DNA of 64,000 bases from DASXYG01 sp036502625 (GTDB lineage Bacteria; Actinomycetota; Actinomycetes; Streptosporangiales; Streptosporangiaceae). The notes beneath the pieces are model-generated. The model was given only the letters and a program-made list of their open reading frames with translations. It did no database searches and was not told the origin of the DNA. Made by a program: the position numbers and the translations under genes. Below, one piece after another: positions 1-7,502 of this stretch. The stretch is from assembly GCA_036502625.1 (NCBI GenBank), contig DASXYG010000035.1, forward strand, positions 96,788 through 160,787, in the 5' to 3' direction. Each line of letters begins with the position of its first letter. The first letter of the stretch is position 1.

Positions 1-1
1 C

Positions 2-1600
2 GGCGGCTTCGCCGGGCTGATCACCGGCGCCCGGCTGCGCGAGGCCGGCGTCGACGTCCGCATCGTCGAGAAGGGCGGCGACTTCGGCGGCACGTGGTAC
101 TGGAACCGCTATCCGGGCGCGCAGTGCGACACCTCCTCGTTCGTCTACATGCCGCTGCTCGAAGAGACCGGCCACATGCCGACGGAGAAGTACGCCCACG
201 CGCCGGAGATCCTCGCCCACTGCCGGCGCATCGGCGAGCGGTTCGGCCTCTACGACGACGCCCTCTTCCACACCGAGGTGACCGCGGTCGACTGGGACGA
301 GAGCCGGTCGCTGTGGGTCGTCCGCACGAACCGGGGCGACGAGCTGACCGCCGACTTCGTGGTGATGGGCATCGGGCCGCTGCACGTGCCGAAGCTGCCC
401 GGCATCCCCGGGATCGACGACTTCCGCGGCCACTCCTTCCACACCAGCCGCTGGGACTACGCCTACACCGGAGGCGACTCCGCCGGCGCCCCGATGGACC
501 GGCTCGGCGACAAGCGGGTGGCGATCATCGGCACGGGCGCGACCTCCGTCCAGTGCGTGCCGCACCTCGCGCGCGCCTGCCGTGAGCTGTACGTCGTCCA
601 GCGCACGCCGTCGTCGGTCGACGTACGCGACAACCGCCCCACGGACCCCGAGTGGTTCGCGGGGATGGCCACGCCGGGCTGGCAGCGCCGCTGGCTGGAG
701 AACTTCACCGACAACCAGGCCGGCGGCGGCGCCGACGACGACCTCGTGATGGACGGCTGGACCGACCTCGCGCGCCGCATGCGCGCCAAGATCCGCTCGC
801 TCCCCGACTCCGAGCGCCACGACCGCGCCGCGCTGCTGGGCGTCCTCGAGGACTCCGACTTCGAGAAGATGGAGGAGATCCGCGCCCGGGTCGACGCCGT
901 CGTGGCCGACCCGGAGACGGCGCGGAACCTGAAGGCGTGGTACCGGCAGCTCTGCAAGCGGCCGTGCTTCCACGACGAGTACCTCCAGGCGTTCAACACC
1001 CCCGGCACGCACCTCGTCGACACCGACGGCAAGGGCGTCGAGCGGATCACCGAGACGGGCGTGGTCGCCGGCGGCCGCGAGTACCCGGTCGACTGCGTGA
1101 TCTACGCGTCCGGCTTCGAGGTCGGCACGTCCTTCACCCGCAGGTCCGGCTACGAGGTGACCGGCCGCGGCGGGCGCACGCTGACGGAGTGCTGGGCCGA
1201 CGGCATGCGCACGCTGCACGGCATCCACGTGCACGGCTTCCCGAACGCGTTCATCGTGCAGCCGACGCAGGGCGCGAACCTCATCTCGAACGTGCCGCAC
1301 AACATCGTCGACGCGGCCGCCACGATCACCGCGACGATCCGGCACGCCCGCGACAACGGCCTCCGCGAGGTCGAGGCGGCCAAGGACGCCGAGGACGCCT
1401 GGATCGAGCTGCTGCTGACCGGCCCGGCCGGCACCCTCGGCGGCCCCGACTGCACGCCGGGCTACTACAACAACGAGGGCCACGACGCCGGGCGCCCGGC
1501 CAGGCTGCGCGTCGGCTACCCGTACGGCCCGTCCGCGTACTTCGCCTACATCGACGAATGGCGCGCGTCAGGGCGGTTCGCCGGGCTGGAGTTCCGCTAG
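2..1600 (+). CDS. Baeyer-Villiger-type flavin monooxygenase, 5' end outside window
   Basis: Flavin monooxygenase that would use FAD and NADPH to insert oxygen beside a ketone or onto a heteroatom. The window opens inside the first Rossmann fold (residues GGFAGL, frame from base 2), so the true start is missing and 532 residues are visible. The type I Baeyer-Villiger fingerprint FxGxxxHxxxWD is complete at 422-457 (FRGHSFHTSRWD). A second dinucleotide-binding motif, GTGATS, lies at 530-547. The segment GGTWYWNRYPG after the first fold is typical of cyclohexanone- and phenylacetone-type enzymes. The family is clear from these motifs, but the substrate cannot be read. The stop codon (1598-1600) touches the stop of the remnant on the other strand. 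Confidence 0.93.
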   Translation, partial: GGFAGLITGARLREAGVDVRIVEKGGDFGGTWYWNRYPGAQCDTSSFVYMPLLEETGHMPTEKYAHAPEILAHCRRIGERFGLYDDALFHTEVTAVDWDESRSLWVVRTNRGDELTADFVVMGIGPLHVPKLPGIPGIDDFRGHSFHTSRWDYAYTGGDSAGAPMDRLGDKRVAIIGTGATSVQCVPHLARACRELYVVQRTPSSVDVRDNRPTDPEWFAGMATPGWQRRWLENFTDNQAGGGADDDLVMDGWTDLARRMRAKIRSLPDSERHDRAALLGVLEDSDFEKMEEIRARVDAVVADPETARNLKAWYRQLCKRPCFHDEYLQAFNTPGTHLVDTDGKGVERITETGVVAGGREYPVDCVIYASGFEVGTSFTRRSGYEVTGRGGRTLTECWADGMRTLHGIHVHGFPNAFIVQPTQGANLISNVPHNIVDAAATITATIRHARDNGLREVEAAKDAEDAWIELLLTGPAGTLGGPDCTPGYYNNEGHDAGRPARLRVGYPYGPSAYFAYIDEWRASGRFAGLEFR

Positions 1601-1734
1601 GCCGGCGTCGCGCACAGGTTCTCGGTGCGGGTGCGCGGGCGGGGGAAGTCGCGGGTGCCGTCCGGGGCGACCGTGAGGCGGAACCTGCCGTGCACGACGT
1701 ACCAGCCCGGCGGGTAGGCCCGGTCGGGCGCACC
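1597..1734 (-). pseudogene. C-terminal remnant of a small secreted protein family
   Basis: About 45 codons with a normal stop but no plausible start. The readable end (WYVVHGRFRLTVAPDGTR, then LCATPA) matches the C-terminus of the intact secreted protein at 61181-61690 (FVVHGGARMTIAADGTR, then LCRTLA). The signal peptide and N-terminal two thirds are absent. Upstream of 1734 on this strand the reading runs straight into the opposite-strand regulator remnant, so the piece looks like the left end of a deleted divergent gene pair. The homology is seen directly; the decay is inferred. Confidence 0.7.
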
Positions 1735-1818
1735 CGCGCGCACGTCCTCGCGGCGCTCACCGAGCCGCGCACCACCGGCGGGCTGGCCCGCGCGGTGGGC
1801 GTCAGCCCGGCGGCCGAG
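1723..1818 (+). pseudogene. Helix-turn-helix remnant of an ArsR-like regulator
   Basis: About 31 codons encode GRTRAHVLAALTEPRTTGG and LARAVGVSPAA. These match the helix-turn-helix of the complete regulator at 61772-62749 (GRTRAAILSLLEDHRTTTG and LARALDVSPAS). No N-terminal domain precedes it, and similarity stops after SPAA, so it is truncated at both ends. It abuts the secreted-protein remnant in the same tail-out order that the two intact genes have at 61-62.7 kb. Confidence 0.65.
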
Positions 1819-1869
1819 GTGCGCCGCCCGCGGTCGGGTCAACGCACGGACTCCGCAGATTCCTCAAAC

Positions 1870-1911
1870 TTACCTATCATTCACTACACAGGGAGTGTTA
1901 GGGTAGTTTTC
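1870..1911 (+). promoter_or_regulatory. Promoter/operator region of the excisionase-like regulator
   Basis: AT-rich stretch directly before the start at 1912. It contains the dyad ACAC-AGGGA-GTGT (1886-1898) flanked by ACTAC (1883-1887) and GTAGT (1903-1907). A -10-like TAGGGT (1899-1904) lies 7 nt before the ATG and no Shine-Dalgarno sequence is visible, so a leaderless transcript with autoregulation is plausible. Confidence 0.45.
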
Positions 1912-2343
1912 ATGACCGAGCGCCTCTACTCCGTGGACCAAGTGGCCGAGCGTCTGGGGCTGCACGTCCGGACCGTCCGCAACTACGTGCGCGACGGACG
2001 GCTGCCCGCGGTGCGCATCGGCAAGCAGTACCGCATCGCGCACGACGACCTGGAGGCGTTCACCGGGAAGCCCGTGCCCGCGACTCCGCGTGAGTCGGCC
2101 GAGCGGCGGCGGCATGCGGAGGTCGCGAGCATCGTCGAGGTCGACGCGCTCGACCGCGCCACCGCCGACCGGCTGTCCACGCTCATGACCAGCGCCGCCA
2201 CCAACCGCGGCGCCGGCGACCCGGCGCTGCGCGTCCAGGTGGCGTACGACGAGGAGCGGGCGCACATGAAGATCCTCATCTGGGGCGCCACGGCGGACAC
2301 CGCACGGCTGCTCGACTACATCGAGGGGGTGCTCACCTCATGA
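1912..2343 (+). CDS. Excisionase/MerR-like helix-turn-helix protein
   Basis: Small cytoplasmic DNA-binding protein, 143 residues. Residues 5-45 form an excisionase-type winged helix (YSVDQVAERLGLHVRTVRNY, then the RIGKQYRI wing). The C-terminal 70 residues are a soluble alpha/beta segment without a ligand motif I recognise. The ATG at 1912 follows an AT-rich promoter-like stretch without a clear ribosome site. The stop overlaps the ATG of the alpha/beta hydrolase by 4 bp (ATGA), so the two are translationally coupled and this protein probably regulates its own two-gene operon. Confidence 0.85.
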   Translation: MTERLYSVDQVAERLGLHVRTVRNYVRDGRLPAVRIGKQYRIAHDDLEAFTGKPVPATPRESAERRRHAEVASIVEVDALDRATADRLSTLMTSAATNRGAGDPALRVQVAYDEERAHMKILIWGATADTARLLDYIEGVLTS

Positions 2344-3191
2344 CCACGACCACGACCACGATCTACCGGTCCGAGACCGGCGGCGCGGAGCTCATCCGGC
2401 GCTACGACGAGGCGCTGCGCGCCTGGCCGGTGCCCGCGGAGCGGCTCCGCGTGCCGACCGGCGAGGGCGAGACGTTCGTCCTCGCCTCCGGCCCCGCGGA
2501 CGCGCCGCCGCTGATCCTGCTGCACGGCTCGGGCGCGAACGCCACGACGTGGATGGGCGACGTCGCCACCTGGTCGCGGCACTTCCGCACGTACGCCGTC
2601 GACCTCATCGGCGAGCCCGGCCACAGCGCGCCGTCCCGCCCGCCGCTGTCCTCCGACGCGTACGCACGGTGGCTCGACGACGTCCTCGACGGCCTGGGCG
2701 TCGCCCGCGCGGCGTTCGCCGGCATGTCGCTCGGCGGCTGGACGGCGCTCGACTACGCCACGCGCCGCCCCGAGCGGGTGGACCACCTCGCCCTGCTGTG
2801 CCCTGGCGGCCTCGGGCGGCAGAAGATGGGGGTCATCGTGCGCTCGCTGCTGATGCGCCCGTTCGGCCGCCGCGGTTTCCGCCGTACGGCCGCCTCGATC
2901 ACCGGCCTGAACACCCCGGACGCCGGGCCGATCCTCGACCAGGTCGTGCTGACGTTCCGGTCGTTCCGGCCGCGCACCGAGCGGCTCCCGGTGTTCTCCG
3001 CGGCCGCGCTGGGCCGGCTGGGCATGCCGGTGCTGGTGCTCGTCGGCGAGCGTGACGCCATGTTCGACTCCGCGGCCACCGCACGGCGCGTACGGGAGCA
3101 CGTCCCGCACGCGACCGTGCGCGAGCTGCCCGGGGTGGGCCACGCGATCCTCGGCCAGGCCGAGCCGGTGCTCAGCTTCCTTCGGGGCTGA
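2340..3191 (+). CDS. Alpha/beta-fold hydrolase
   Basis: Soluble alpha/beta hydrolase of 283 residues with the usual order of elements: oxyanion HG loop (LLHGSGANATTW), nucleophile elbow GMSLGG, acid strand GERDAMF and catalytic His in GVGHAIL. It is likely an esterase or lactonase; the substrate is unknown. It is coupled by a 4-bp overlap to the upstream helix-turn-helix gene. Its last 20 bp overlap the 3' end of the convergent isochorismatase-family gene. Confidence 0.88.
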   Translation: MTTTTTTIYRSETGGAELIRRYDEALRAWPVPAERLRVPTGEGETFVLASGPADAPPLILLHGSGANATTWMGDVATWSRHFRTYAVDLIGEPGHSAPSRPPLSSDAYARWLDDVLDGLGVARAAFAGMSLGGWTALDYATRRPERVDHLALLCPGGLGRQKMGVIVRSLLMRPFGRRGFRRTAASITGLNTPDAGPILDQVVLTFRSFRPRTERLPVFSAAALGRLGMPVLVLVGERDAMFDSAATARRVREHVPHATVRELPGVGHAILGQAEPVLSFLRG

Positions 3192-3729
3192 CGGCCCAGT
3201 CGGCGACCGTGGTGACCTCGCCGCGGCGCGGGAAGATCCGCTCGACCAGGATGCGGTGCACGTCCTCGTCGGAATCGGCGCAGGCGTCGGACAGGAAGGT
3301 CAGCCGGTAGTCGCGGTCGGCTGCGTGGCAGGCGGTGGCCAGGACCACGCCGCTGGTGGCGATGCCGGTCAGCACGAGGTGGTCGATGCCGGCCGCGGCG
3401 AGGATCTGCCGCAGGTCGTTGCCGGCGAACGCGCTGACGCGGTTCTTCACCACGACGGTCTCGCCGGGAAGCGGCGCGACGTCCGGGTGGATCTCCGCGG
3501 CGGGGTCGTCCGGGGTGAACGCCCCGGACGGCAGCGCGCCGAACATCTTGTTGCGCGGGTGGATCTCCGGCTTGCCGTGGCGGAAGCCGACCGTGACGTA
3601 CACGACCGGGATGCCCGCCGTACGCGCCGCGCCGATCGCGCGGGCGACGCGCGGCAGGTAGCCGGGGTCGGTGACACGGGAGACGGTGCCACGCTGGACG
3701 TCCATGACGAGGAGAGCGGTGTCGGACAC
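3172..3729 (-). CDS. Isochorismatase-family hydrolase lacking the catalytic cysteine
   Basis: Cysteine-hydrolase (isochorismatase) fold, 185 residues. The catalytic Asp (LLVMDVQRG) and Lys (VVVKNRVSAF) are present, but the usual nucleophile position reads GIATSGVVLAT, with Gly where amidase members have Cys. Cys-less members such as PhzD-type isochorismatases act on vinyl ethers rather than amides, so an amidase role is unlikely. It is the third gene of the marR-MFS operon, 9 bp after the transporter, suggesting it degrades a compound related to the exported or sensed one (inference). Confidence 0.85.
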   Translation of the reverse strand: MSDTALLVMDVQRGTVSRVTDPGYLPRVARAIGAARTAGIPVVYVTVGFRHGKPEIHPRNKMFGALPSGAFTPDDPAAEIHPDVAPLPGETVVVKNRVSAFAGNDLRQILAAAGIDHLVLTGIATSGVVLATACHAADRDYRLTFLSDACADSDEDVHRILVERIFPRRGEVTTVADWAVSPEGS

Positions 3730-3738
3730 GGTTTCCTT

Positions 3739-5160
3739 TCAGGAGCGCACGGCGACGTGCCGCAGCCCGCGGTCGGCGACCGTCAGGACCAGGAACACGG
3801 CGCCGGCGCCGAGCATGAGCCAGGACAGGTGGTGCAGGCCCGGTGTGTCGGCGTGGCGGCCGAAGGCCGACGCCGTGGCCGCGGTGGCGACCATCGAGCC
3901 GAGATAGGTGAACGTACGCAACAGGCCCGTGGACGAGCCGATCCGCTCCTTGTCGGACTGGTAGTAGACGGAGTTCTGCAAGGCGAGGCTGTTCAGGCCC
4001 TGCGGCAGCCCGAAGACCACCACGACGGCCACCACCATCCAGATGGGGCTGCCGCCGCCGAGCAGGAGCAGGCCCGCGCAGGCGGCGATCTGCGCGACCG
4101 CTCCGACGATCAGCTTGCCGCGCACGCCGCTGCGCCGCCCGGTGAGCGTGGCCACGCCGATGCCCACCAGGAACATCGGCATCTGCACGAGCCCGGCCTG
4201 CGACGGCGTCAGCCCGCGGCCCTCCTCGACCCACTGGGTGAAGCCGTAGAGGAAGGCGTACGAGACGATGTACGCCACGATGGTCCGGGCGTACGTGGTG
4301 ATCAGCGGCGTGTTGCCGCCCAGCACCCGCAGGTCGATGAACGGCACGGCGGCGCGCAGCTCCCGTACGGCGAACGCGGCGCCGAGGACGACCGCGGCCG
4401 CCAGCAGGTAGAGCGTGCGGACGTGCGGGTCCATCAGGAACAGCAGCAGCGTGACCAGCATCCCGGCGAACAGCGCCATGCCGGGCAGGTCGAGCTCGGC
4501 CACCGTGTTCTTGCCGCCGCCGCGCGGGGTGCGCTCCTTCGGCAGCCGCAGCACACCGAGGACCAGCGCGGCCAGGGCGAGCGGGATGTTGAGCGCGAAG
4601 GTCGTACGCCAGCCGCCGGCGCCGATCAGGAACCCGCCGAGCGTGGGGCCGATGACGGCGATGGTCTGGCTGGACACCGCCAGCGCGGTGAGCACGCCCG
4701 CGGGGCTGTCGTTGCCGGTGCGGTCGGCCTCGCGGCGCAGCAGGGACATCGCGGCGGGGAACCCGGCGCAGGTGCCGAAGCCGAGCAGCACGCGCGCGCC
4801 GACCAGCGCGCCGAGGTTCGGCGCGAGCGTGCCCGCGATGCCGGCCAGGCCGACCAGGGACGTACTGATCAGGAAGAGCCGGCGCGGGCCGAAGAGGTCG
4901 ATCAGCCGCCCGACGACGGGCTGGCCGAGGGCGGTCGCGAGGTACAGCGCGGAGACGAGCCAGGCGGTCTGCGAGGGCGGGGCGCCGAACGCCACCCCGA
5001 TGGGGACGAGCGCGACGGCGATGATCGTGGAGTTGATCGGGTTCAGGACGGACCCGAGGATCATCGGGGGGATCAGCCTGCGGTCGAACCGTTCGCCGGG
5101 GCCGCCGCCCGGCCCGGCCTCAGGTGCCGGTTCGGACTCGACCTTCTCGGCACTGCTCAT
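3739..5160 (-). CDS. MFS drug-efflux transporter (DHA2-like)
   Basis: Inner-membrane major facilitator of 473 residues with many hydrophobic helices. The loop 2-3 motif reads GRLIDLFGPRR, and the motif C-like segment TIAVIGPTLGGFLIG is characteristic of drug:H+ antiporters. The N-terminus is hydrophilic, followed by the first helix PPMILGSVLNPINSTIIAV. The start at 5160 is set by a 4-bp overlap with the marR stop. It probably exports a toxic small molecule sensed by the MarR protein; the isochorismatase-family gene follows in the same operon. Confidence 0.9.
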   Translation of the reverse strand: MSSAEKVESEPAPEAGPGGGPGERFDRRLIPPMILGSVLNPINSTIIAVALVPIGVAFGAPPSQTAWLVSALYLATALGQPVVGRLIDLFGPRRLFLISTSLVGLAGIAGTLAPNLGALVGARVLLGFGTCAGFPAAMSLLRREADRTGNDSPAGVLTALAVSSQTIAVIGPTLGGFLIGAGGWRTTFALNIPLALAALVLGVLRLPKERTPRGGGKNTVAELDLPGMALFAGMLVTLLLFLMDPHVRTLYLLAAAVVLGAAFAVRELRAAVPFIDLRVLGGNTPLITTYARTIVAYIVSYAFLYGFTQWVEEGRGLTPSQAGLVQMPMFLVGIGVATLTGRRSGVRGKLIVGAVAQIAACAGLLLLGGGSPIWMVVAVVVVFGLPQGLNSLALQNSVYYQSDKERIGSSTGLLRTFTYLGSMVATAATASAFGRHADTPGLHHLSWLMLGAGAVFLVLTVADRGLRHVAVRS

Positions 5161-5609
5161 GGATGGATCAGCCTTTCGAGTACGGCCATCGCCTCGATGA
5201 CGGTCTCCCGCTCGCGCGGGGTGCACCGCTCCTCGAAGGCGCGGGCCAGCCATTCGTGGCGGGCCTGCCGGTCGCCCTCGGCGCGTTCGCGGCCGTCGGA
5301 GGTGAGGTTCACGAGCCGGCGGCGGCCGTCTTCGGGGTCGGGGCGGCGCTCGACGAGGCCGCGGCCCCCGAGCACCGAGACGGTGGCGGCCATCGACTGC
5401 GGGCGCACACCCTCGATGGCGGCGAGGCCGCTCGCGGTGGCGGGCCCGTCTTTGGAGAGCCGCGCGAGCACGGACGCCTGCGACGGGGTGAGGTCGTCGG
5501 CGGTGGAGACGTCGCGCAGCACGCGCCGCAGGCGGCCGATCACCACCCGGACATCGCGCGCGGCGCGCGCGGCGGACGGCGACGGATCCTGCGGGCTCGT
5601 TGGGCTCAT
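5157..5609 (-). CDS. MarR-family regulator of the efflux operon
   Basis: Winged-helix regulator of 150 residues. The recognition region includes TASGLAAIEGVRPQSMA and the wing carries RRPDPEDGRRR, both typical of MarR proteins. First gene of a marR-MFS-isochorismatase operon, coupled to the transporter by ATGA. Its 5' side carries three 12-bp operator-like repeats (5629-5668), pointing to repression of its own operon with release by ligand. It closely resembles the MarR protein at 45038-45511 (shared EGVRPQS, PDPEDGRR, WLARA). Confidence 0.9.
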   Translation of the reverse strand: MSPTSPQDPSPSAARAARDVRVVIGRLRRVLRDVSTADDLTPSQASVLARLSKDGPATASGLAAIEGVRPQSMAATVSVLGGRGLVERRPDPEDGRRRLVNLTSDGRERAEGDRQARHEWLARAFEERCTPRERETVIEAMAVLERLIHP

Positions 5610-5628
5610 ACGGCCACAGTAGTTTCGT

Positions 5629-5668
5629 CAGTTCAAACTGTCCAGTTGAGACTGCACAGTTTCGTCTG
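5629..5668. promoter_or_regulatory. Three-copy 14-bp-periodic operator upstream of marR
   Basis: Three 12-bp units start at 5629, 5643 and 5657, exactly 14 bp apart: CAGTTCAAACTG, CAGTTGAGACTG and CAGTTTCGTCTG. Each is itself a near-palindrome of CAGT/ACTG type. They fill the 68-bp gap between marR (starts 5609, minus) and the methyltransferase 3' end (5678). Likely a cooperative MarR binding array; not tested. Confidence 0.65.
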
Positions 5669-5677
5669 TACTTCCGG

Positions 5678-6544
5678 TCACACCTTCTCGGCGAGGACCG
5701 AGCGCTCGATCTCCGAGACGGGCAGCCCGCGCCCGGCGGGCTTGACATAGCGTTCGGCGAACTCCGCCGGGCCCGCGTCGTCGAGCCGCCGCCAGCCGTA
5801 CGCGCCGAGCAGGCCGGGCACGTCGTCCGGGAGCAGGCCGAACCGCCACAGCGGGCGCTTCTCCACGAAGTCGCGGTACGCCAGGCGCGCGCCGTACATC
5901 TCGGTGCCGTCGAGGAAGTCGCGTCGTACGTACGTGAAGGCCAGGCGGCTTCCCCGCGCCGCGCCGGCCAGGAAGCCGAACGTCGCGCGGACGGCGTCCT
6001 CCGTGAGGTACTGCGTGACCGCCTCCCAGACGAAGAACGTCCGCCCGGCGGGGTCGTAGCCGCGCGCGGCCAGGGCGTCCGGCAGGCTCTGCGTCTCGAA
6101 GTCCAGGGGTACCAGCGTGACGTGCGCGGGGACCCGGCCGTACGCCCGCGCCACGGCCGCGCGCTTGCGCGCCATGGTGCCCGGCAGGTCGACCTCGTAG
6201 ACGCGGGTCTTCTCCAGGCCGGGCAGCCGGTACGCGCGGGTGTCGAACCCGGCGCCCAGCACCACGACGGCGTCCAGGCCGCGCTCCGCGTCCGCGGCCA
6301 GGGCGTCGTCGATGAACCGCTTGCGGCAGAGCATGCTCGCCCACAGCCCCGGGATCCGCTTCTCCGACATCCGCTCGATCATCCGCCGTACGGGACCCCA
6401 CCGGGTGGCCGCCGCCACGGGCCGGTACGCGGCGGGCAGCAGCCGCACGGCCAGCGGGTCGCGCACCAGCGGGTCCGGTTCGTACTGGTCGGCCGCGACG
6501 ATCGTCATCGGCCCGATGTTGGTCTGCTCCGCGGGGTTGCGCAC
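5678..6544 (-). CDS. SAM-dependent methyltransferase, leucine carboxyl methyltransferase-like
   Basis: Class I methyltransferase of 288 residues. The SAM-binding loop VVLGAGFDTRAYRL lies at about residues 94-107, with YEVDLPGTMARKR after it, the signature of the PF04072 family (mycobacterial Mtf-type O-methyltransferases). A GTG start at 6544 is preceded by GGAGG 11 nt upstream. It lies 7 bp after the VOC gene on the same strand, so the two form an operon. Likely acceptor is a carboxyl or hydroxyl of a small metabolite; the substrate is unknown. Confidence 0.88.
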   Translation of the reverse strand: MRNPAEQTNIGPMTIVAADQYEPDPLVRDPLAVRLLPAAYRPVAAATRWGPVRRMIERMSEKRIPGLWASMLCRKRFIDDALAADAERGLDAVVVLGAGFDTRAYRLPGLEKTRVYEVDLPGTMARKRAAVARAYGRVPAHVTLVPLDFETQSLPDALAARGYDPAGRTFFVWEAVTQYLTEDAVRATFGFLAGAARGSRLAFTYVRRDFLDGTEMYGARLAYRDFVEKRPLWRFGLLPDDVPGLLGAYGWRRLDDAGPAEFAERYVKPAGRGLPVSEIERSVLAEKV

Positions 6545-6551
6545 GGGCCGC

Positions 6552-6938
6552 TCAGCCTCCTGATCGCGGCTGGAAGAGCTCGACGGGGTTGCCCGCCGGG
6601 TCCTCCGCGAGGATCTGGTCGCCGCCGACGCCCACGACGATGTCGCTGCGGAACGCTACACCTGTAGCGCGCAGCCCCGCGACCGTCGCGGCGAGATCGT
6701 CCACCTCGATCTGGAACCGGTTCCATCCCCCGGGCTCCGGACGCCGCCCGTCCGGCATGGCCGCGCCGCCCCCGCCGGGCCCGGCCGGCGCGGACAGCAG
6801 CAGCCGCAGGTCACCACGGGAGAGCATGGCGAACGGCGGCGCGGGGCGCATGTCGACCGTGAAGCCGAGATGCGTGGTGTAGAAGGCGATGGCGGCGTCG
6901 ACGTCGTCGACGATGTAGCGCACGGAGACGGTGCTCAT
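6552..6938 (-). CDS. VOC (glyoxalase/dioxygenase-fold) protein
   Basis: Small vicinal-oxygen-chelate protein of 128 residues. The first half-module is YIVDDVDAAIAFYTTHLGF; the second ends DPAGNPVELFQP, where the metal-ligand Glu is expected. The first half lacks an obvious His ligand, so it could be an antibiotic-binding (bleomycin-resistance-like) rather than catalytic member. The ATG at 6938 is preceded by AGGAAGGAA. First gene of an operon with the methyltransferase. Confidence 0.85.
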   Translation of the reverse strand: MSTVSVRYIVDDVDAAIAFYTTHLGFTVDMRPAPPFAMLSRGDLRLLLSAPAGPGGGGAAMPDGRRPEPGGWNRFQIEVDDLAATVAGLRATGVAFRSDIVVGVGGDQILAEDPAGNPVELFQPRSGG

Positions 6939-7042
6939 GGCCGGTTCCTTCCTGCCTACCGCCCTCAGTATCCGCCCGCGCGGCCCGCTGCCGGCCGCGC
7001 CGTATCGCCGCCGCACAACTACGCATCGTCGTCATGATGTGA

Positions 7043-7062
7043 CCGAATGTGGCCGCATTCGG
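7043..7062. promoter_or_regulatory. 20-bp palindrome between the VOC operon and the small ORF
   Basis: Perfect 7-bp arms CCGAATG and CATTCGG around TGGCCG. It sits in the 230-bp non-coding stretch between the VOC gene (minus, starts 6938) and the small gene at 7169 (plus), where an operator for either would be placed. The rest of that stretch shows no other clear feature. Confidence 0.4.
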
Positions 7063-7168
7063 ACCCCGGCTGGACGGACCGGCGGTCCTTTTGCCAATCT
7101 GGGTGACCGTCAGGGCCGGGAGGGCCCGAGGGTGGGGATCACCAACGACGCTGGGGGGTGTCGGATCA

Positions 7169-7456
7169 GTGGGTGCTGTCGTGCTCGATCACCCGTATCC
7201 GGAGGGAACGCGGGTGAGACATGCCGGGGACGATTCCGTGGGCGCGCTGGCCACGGGGACCGCGCGGGTGCTGAAGACCGCGGCCGATCCGGGCGGCGAA
7301 CTGACGTACCAGGTGCGTACGGACGACGGCGCCGAGGCCGCCTGGCCGTCGTACTTCACGATTCCCGTGAGCAACACGGCGTCGGGCCGCCACTCGGCCC
7401 GGCAGGCGCCGCAACCGGCGGCGGGCGCCGCCGCGCCCGCCCCGGCGAGCGCCTAG
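7169..7456 (+). CDS. Small hypothetical protein, possible beta-barrel
   Basis: About 95 residues from a GTG at 7169; an alternative GTG in frame is at 7181. The conserved-looking core (DHPYPEGTRVRH ... ELTYQVRTDDG ... WPSYFTIPV) has alternating hydrophobic strands with glycine turns, like a small SH3-type barrel. The tail is Ala/Pro-rich. No known family is recognised. A very strong hairpin follows the stop at once, which supports real expression. Start uncertain. Confidence 0.5.
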   Translation: MGAVVLDHPYPEGTRVRHAGDDSVGALATGTARVLKTAADPGGELTYQVRTDDGAEAAWPSYFTIPVSNTASGRHSARQAPQPAAGAAAPAPASA

Positions 7457-7458
7457 TA

Positions 7459-7502
7459 CGCGTGAGCCTCCGCGCCCCCCGCGTGGCGCGGAGGCTCACG
7501 CG
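7459..7502. terminator. Strong bidirectional intrinsic hairpin
   Basis: Perfect 18-bp stem: 7459-7476 (CGCGTGAGCCTCCGCGCC) pairs with 7485-7502 around an 8-nt loop. It lies between the convergent small gene (ends 7456) and the hydrolase (ends 7496), overlapping the latter's last codons. No U-tract, as is common in actinomycetes. Confidence 0.85.

Noticed and set aside
94..585. Arg/Pro/His-rich long frame overlapping the monooxygenase
   Set aside because: Shadow frame of a high-GC gene; low-complexity composition and no domain, while the other frame has full BVMO motifs. The same applies to many long Arg/Ala/Gly-rich frames in the window.
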